This document shows positions 61,257 to 64,000 of a stretch of 64,000 nt of DNA, in pieces. How positions within the stretch are numbered: position 1 is the first letter of the stretch; the number at the start of each line of letters is the position of its first letter. Origin of the DNA: Paraclostridium hominis (GTDB lineage: Bacteria > Bacillota > Clostridia > Peptostreptococcales > Peptostreptococcaceae); contig NZ_JACRWD010000001.1 in the NCBI RefSeq assembly GCF_014306135.1, forward strand, positions 1,364,001-1,428,000, in the 5' to 3' direction. Both the position numbers and the translations under genes were made by a program. Below the pieces are notes generated by a model, which worked only from the letters and a program-made list of their open reading frames with translations, made no database searches and was not told the origin of the DNA.

Positions 61257-61931
61257 CTAATTATTTAATATATTAACAAGTTTAATCAATTTTTCCTCAT
61301 CAATTTCCCCAAAAGGACTTTTATCTACTCTAACTGCTGTTCCAAAATGAAAATCTGTATTTTGAGTTAGCTCTTTTATATTTCTTATATTATCAAAATT
61401 TAAGCCTCCTCCTAATAAAACTTTTATGTGCTTAGAGTTTTTTTTCATCTGATTTATTTTATCTATATTATCAGCTATATTTCCTTTTCCTGCTGACGTT
61501 AATACATTAGTTATTCCATTATATTTATTTAATATATTAATAGACTTAATCACATCAGTTTCATCTATAGCTCTATGATATGTAACATCTAATCCTTTAG
61601 CTGCTTCTAGTAATGTTATAAGTTGATCCTCTCTTATGTTATTGTTACTATCTAGCATTCCAAATACAACACCATTAGCACCTATTTCTTTTACTTTTTC
61701 TATATCCCTTACCATTATACTTATATCTTCATCACTATAAACAAAACTCTTAGCATGATGTCTTATCATAACATTAACAGGTATATTTACCTTGTTAACT
61801 ACAGCTTCTATAAGTCCAAAACTTGGTGTTAATCCACCTTCTGTTAATGCACTTACAAGTTCAATTCTATCTGCTCCACATTTTTCTATAGCTATTGCAT
61901 CCTCTACACTCATCCCTATAATTTCTAACAT
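61257..61931 (-). CDS. cutC: CutC family protein
   Basis: The 224-residue TIM-barrel protein matches CutC: CGADRIELVSALTEGGLTPS near the start, TYHRAIDETDV, LTSAGKGNIADN and the GGGLNFDNI segment. The family was named for copper homeostasis in E. coli, but that role is disputed and the activity is unknown. Its ATG overlaps the end of the dipeptidase gene by seven bases, so it is the last gene of a three-gene unit. Confidence 0.93.
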   Translation of the reverse strand: MLEIIGMSVEDAIAIEKCGADRIELVSALTEGGLTPSFGLIEAVVNKVNIPVNVMIRHHAKSFVYSDEDISIMVRDIEKVKEIGANGVVFGMLDSNNNIREDQLITLLEAAKGLDVTYHRAIDETDVIKSINILNKYNGITNVLTSAGKGNIADNIDKINQMKKNSKHIKVLLGGGLNFDNIRNIKELTQNTDFHFGTAVRVDKSPFGEIDEEKLIKLVNILNN

Positions 61932-63334
61932 TTGTCCTCCTTAGCTAACTCATAAATAGCATTTGCAAATATTTTAGCATTTAATATTATATCATCTATA
62001 TCCATATATTCATCATGATTATGTGCTATACCCTTTTGCCCAGGAAATGAAGGACCAAAAGGAACTATATTCGGCATAACTTTAGCATAAGTTCCACCAC
62101 TTGTAGTCGTTGGCGTTCCATCTAATCCTGTAACTCTTTCATATGCAAGTTGTAAACTTTTAACTAAATGTGAATCTTTATCAAAGTTTACTGGATTAAA
62201 GTTTCTCTCTATATTTAAAACTATATTAAAGTCTAATACTTTTTTTATAGCATCTGTTATATAATCTATCTTGCAAGTCATAGGGTATCTAACCCCAAAG
62301 CTAAAAGTTATTTCTTCATTATTGCATTTTAACTCATAAGGAGCTAAATATAACTTTCCAGTTAATTTATCTTCAAAATTTATACCTAATTTTTCTCCAT
62401 AATACTCATTGTAGAAGTATTTATCTATAAATTTGAAGAAATTATTTAATTCTTCATCATTTATAAAGTTCTCTTCTAATAAATATTTAATAACATTAGT
62501 TATAGCATTTTCTCCAACTTGCGGTGCATTAGCTGGAGCTTGCTTCCCATAAGCGCTTATAGTTATAGTTTCACTATTTATTTTTATATCTATTTTGTCG
62601 CTTATCTTTATAGTATCATTTTCTATACTAGTTCTATCTTCTAAATAGCATATAATATCTTCATGTATATATATCTTTGGTATATCTATATTACAATTAT
62701 CTGGTATCACGTTAGCCCTAAAATCGCCATACACGTTTATACCAGATAAATTAATTTTCTTTTTTATATTTAATCTTCCTATACCTCTTTCACCATACAC
62801 TACAGGGTATTTACAATCTGGAGTAAATCCCATTATAGGTGGTTTTTCTTTACTTAAGTAATATGGTATATCATTAAATCCTGTTTCTTCATTAGTTCCA
62901 AAAATTATTCTAACTTTTTTATCTAGCTTAATATTAGAATTAGCTATTGCTTTTAATCCATACAAAGCACTTATTATAGGTCCTTTATTGTCTAATACAC
63001 CTCTACCATAAATTTTTCCGTTGTCTATTTCTCCCCCATATGGCTCATACTTCCAACCACTACCTTCTGGTACTACATCTAGATGTCCAACTACTGCTAC
63101 GTAATCTTCACCTTCTCCAAATTCAGCATATCCCATGTATCCATCAATATTTTTAGTTTTAAATCCTAGTTTTTGTGATATTTCAAGTGCTTTGTCTAAT
63201 GCTTTTCCAACATTTTTTCCAAAAGGGAAACCATCTAGCGGTTCCCCTTCAACACTAGGTATTTTTACCATATCTACAATATCATTTAACAAGTCATTTT
63301 TTAATTCATCTATTTGATTATTTAAGATATCCAT
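61925..63334 (-). CDS. pepV: PepV-type M20 dipeptidase
   Basis: The 469-residue metallopeptidase cleaves dipeptides in the cytoplasm. Zinc and catalytic motifs of the M20/Sapep type are present: VVGHLDVVPEG, GRGVLDNKGP, IIFGTNEETGF and a late AHNHDEYMDIDD. It lies 20 nt after the amidase/asparaginase-like gene and overlaps cutC, so the three form an operon. This fits peptide utilisation in an amino acid fermenter. Confidence 0.93.
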   Translation of the reverse strand: MDILNNQIDELKNDLLNDIVDMVKIPSVEGEPLDGFPFGKNVGKALDKALEISQKLGFKTKNIDGYMGYAEFGEGEDYVAVVGHLDVVPEGSGWKYEPYGGEIDNGKIYGRGVLDNKGPIISALYGLKAIANSNIKLDKKVRIIFGTNEETGFNDIPYYLSKEKPPIMGFTPDCKYPVVYGERGIGRLNIKKKINLSGINVYGDFRANVIPDNCNIDIPKIYIHEDIICYLEDRTSIENDTIKISDKIDIKINSETITISAYGKQAPANAPQVGENAITNVIKYLLEENFINDEELNNFFKFIDKYFYNEYYGEKLGINFEDKLTGKLYLAPYELKCNNEEITFSFGVRYPMTCKIDYITDAIKKVLDFNIVLNIERNFNPVNFDKDSHLVKSLQLAYERVTGLDGTPTTTSGGTYAKVMPNIVPFGPSFPGQKGIAHNHDEYMDIDDIILNAKIFANAIYELAKEDKC

Positions 63335-63354
63335 AAAATTTCCCCAATTCTTAT

Positions 63355-64000
63355 TTATTCTATAGGTGCTATAATTCTAGCAGCATATGCATCTAACCAC
63401 TCTTTTGATGCTACTTCGTGCACACTCTTACCATCTATTCTATTACTTACATAAACTGTAGGTTCATGATCTTTTGTAGCTACTGAAAAACTAAAGTTTG
63501 GTATATTAGTAGCTACTCCCCATTCACCTTTATTATTCATTGCAACTAGTGATAAATCTCCTGCTTTACCTCTTCTTTTTATAAGAAGTTCATCCAATTC
63601 GTTAACAGCTTTATCGCAAGCTTGTTGCGGAGTTAACCCTTCTTTCATAAGCCTAACTATTTCATATGATATACAACCTTTCATAAGATCTTCCCCAAGA
63701 CCTGTAGCAGTTGCTCCACCTATCTCACTATCAACGTAAAATCCAGAACCTGATAATGGAGAATCTCCTACTCTACCACTTTTTTTCATAAATAATCCAC
63801 TAGTAGAAGTTGCTGCACACATTTTACCATTACCATCTAATGTAACCATACCTACAGTATCATGCCCTACATATGGACTTAGTCCTTGTTCTAAAGTTTC
63901 TTTTTTTCTTTTATTGTAGTGTTGTTTAGCTCTATCAGTTAACATATTTTTTCTTTCAAATCCATTTTTATGAGCATATTCCTCTGCTCCAGTTCCTACT
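63355..64000 (-). CDS. Glycosylasparaginase/isoaspartyl peptidase-family Ntn hydrolase, C-terminal part
   Basis: The frame runs to the window edge (…GTGAEEYAHKNGFERKNML…), so the N-terminal part is missing. The remaining 214 residues contain the autocleavage site GHDTVGMVTL, whose Thr is the catalytic nucleophile, then KKSGRVGDSPLSGSGFYVD and GGATATGLGEDL. This fits N4-(beta-N-acetylglucosaminyl)-L-asparaginase and related bacterial enzymes. Family members cleave glycosyl-asparagine, isoaspartyl peptides or asparagine; here the substrate is not fixed. It precedes pepV by 20 nt. Confidence 0.9.
   Translation of the reverse strand, partial: VGTGAEEYAHKNGFERKNMLTDRAKQHYNKRKKETLEQGLSPYVGHDTVGMVTLDGNGKMCAATSTSGLFMKKSGRVGDSPLSGSGFYVDSEIGGATATGLGEDLMKGCISYEIVRLMKEGLTPQQACDKAVNELDELLIKRRGKAGDLSLVAMNNKGEWGVATNIPNFSFSVATKDHEPTVYVSNRIDGKSVHEVASKEWLDAYAARIIAPIE

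Overview
The window is AT-rich DNA (roughly 27-30% G+C by eye) with strong AGGAGG-type ribosome binding sites, many perfect hairpin terminators, T-box leaders and Stickland-type amino acid enzymes. It suggests a low-GC, spore-forming anaerobe of the Clostridia. The 789-residue HypD with its partners and the mutS-mutL-miaA-hfq order point to Peptostreptococcaceae (the Paraclostridium/Paeniclostridium/Romboutsia/Clostridioides neighbourhood). The species is not proven from the sequence. No rRNA, tRNA, insertion sequence, prophage or CRISPR array was seen, so this reads as chromosomal backbone with a few accessory patches.

Layout. 1-1840: response regulator and a cut-off sensor kinase. 2155-3777: a lipoprotein, a MazG-like protein, a 45-residue membrane peptide and a Cys-tailed DUF2325 protein. 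3799-6520: feoB-feoA behind two Fur-box matches, and a divergent orphan. 6572-8280: an NhaC-type transporter under a T-box. 8345-9883: a YgjP-type metallopeptidase and superoxide dismutase. 9956-14484: OPT transporter with a PqqD-like partner, an orphan and a YuiF-type transporter. 14641-18579: cold shock protein, an acidic orphan, a ComEC-type beta-lactamase-fold lipoprotein and a zinc-ribbon/YARHG/TM2/DUF2752 cluster. 18769-23900: a Tet(M)-like GTPase, a DUF389 protein, DegV and small orphans. 23993-25604: T-box-controlled tyrS. 25638-30930: a PAS-GGDEF-HD-GYP protein, UPF0145 with a coupled micropeptide, an AbgT transporter and an Mrp ATPase. 31101-32908: a translationally coupled AAA ATPase/TOPRIM-like pair that resembles a defence module. 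33084-39342: mutS-mutL-miaA-hfq. 39563-40948: two tandem His/Tyr/Cys-rich paralogues with duplicated upstream regions. 41101-42744: an OppA-type lipoprotein whose two halves are in swapped order. 42924-43233: decayed gene remnants. 43287-49191: an orphan, a Nudix hydrolase, nfnAB and miaB. 49381-50431: a DUF421/DUF4363 pair. 50477-55290: proC and the XRE-hypE-hypD hydroxyproline operon. 55472-58821: MFS transporter, AraC regulator and ornithine cyclodeaminase family enzyme. 58957-64000: a cell-wall amidase with five SH3 repeats, cutC, a PepV-type dipeptidase and a cut-off glycosylasparaginase-family amidase.

How the genes work together. HypE activates HypD, which dehydrates trans-4-hydroxyproline to pyrroline-5-carboxylate; ProC reduces that to proline, a Stickland electron acceptor. 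The nearby ornithine cyclodeaminase family protein may also feed proline. NfnAB balances ferredoxin, NADH and NADPH. Peptide and amino acid uptake is prominent (OPT, OppA-like, NhaC, YuiF, AbgT, PepV).

The items most worth a second look are the circularly permuted OppA-like protein, the duplicated His/Tyr/Cys-rich genes with sigma-K-like upstream elements, the ATPase/TOPRIM pair, and the T-box whose aligned specifier reads AUG.
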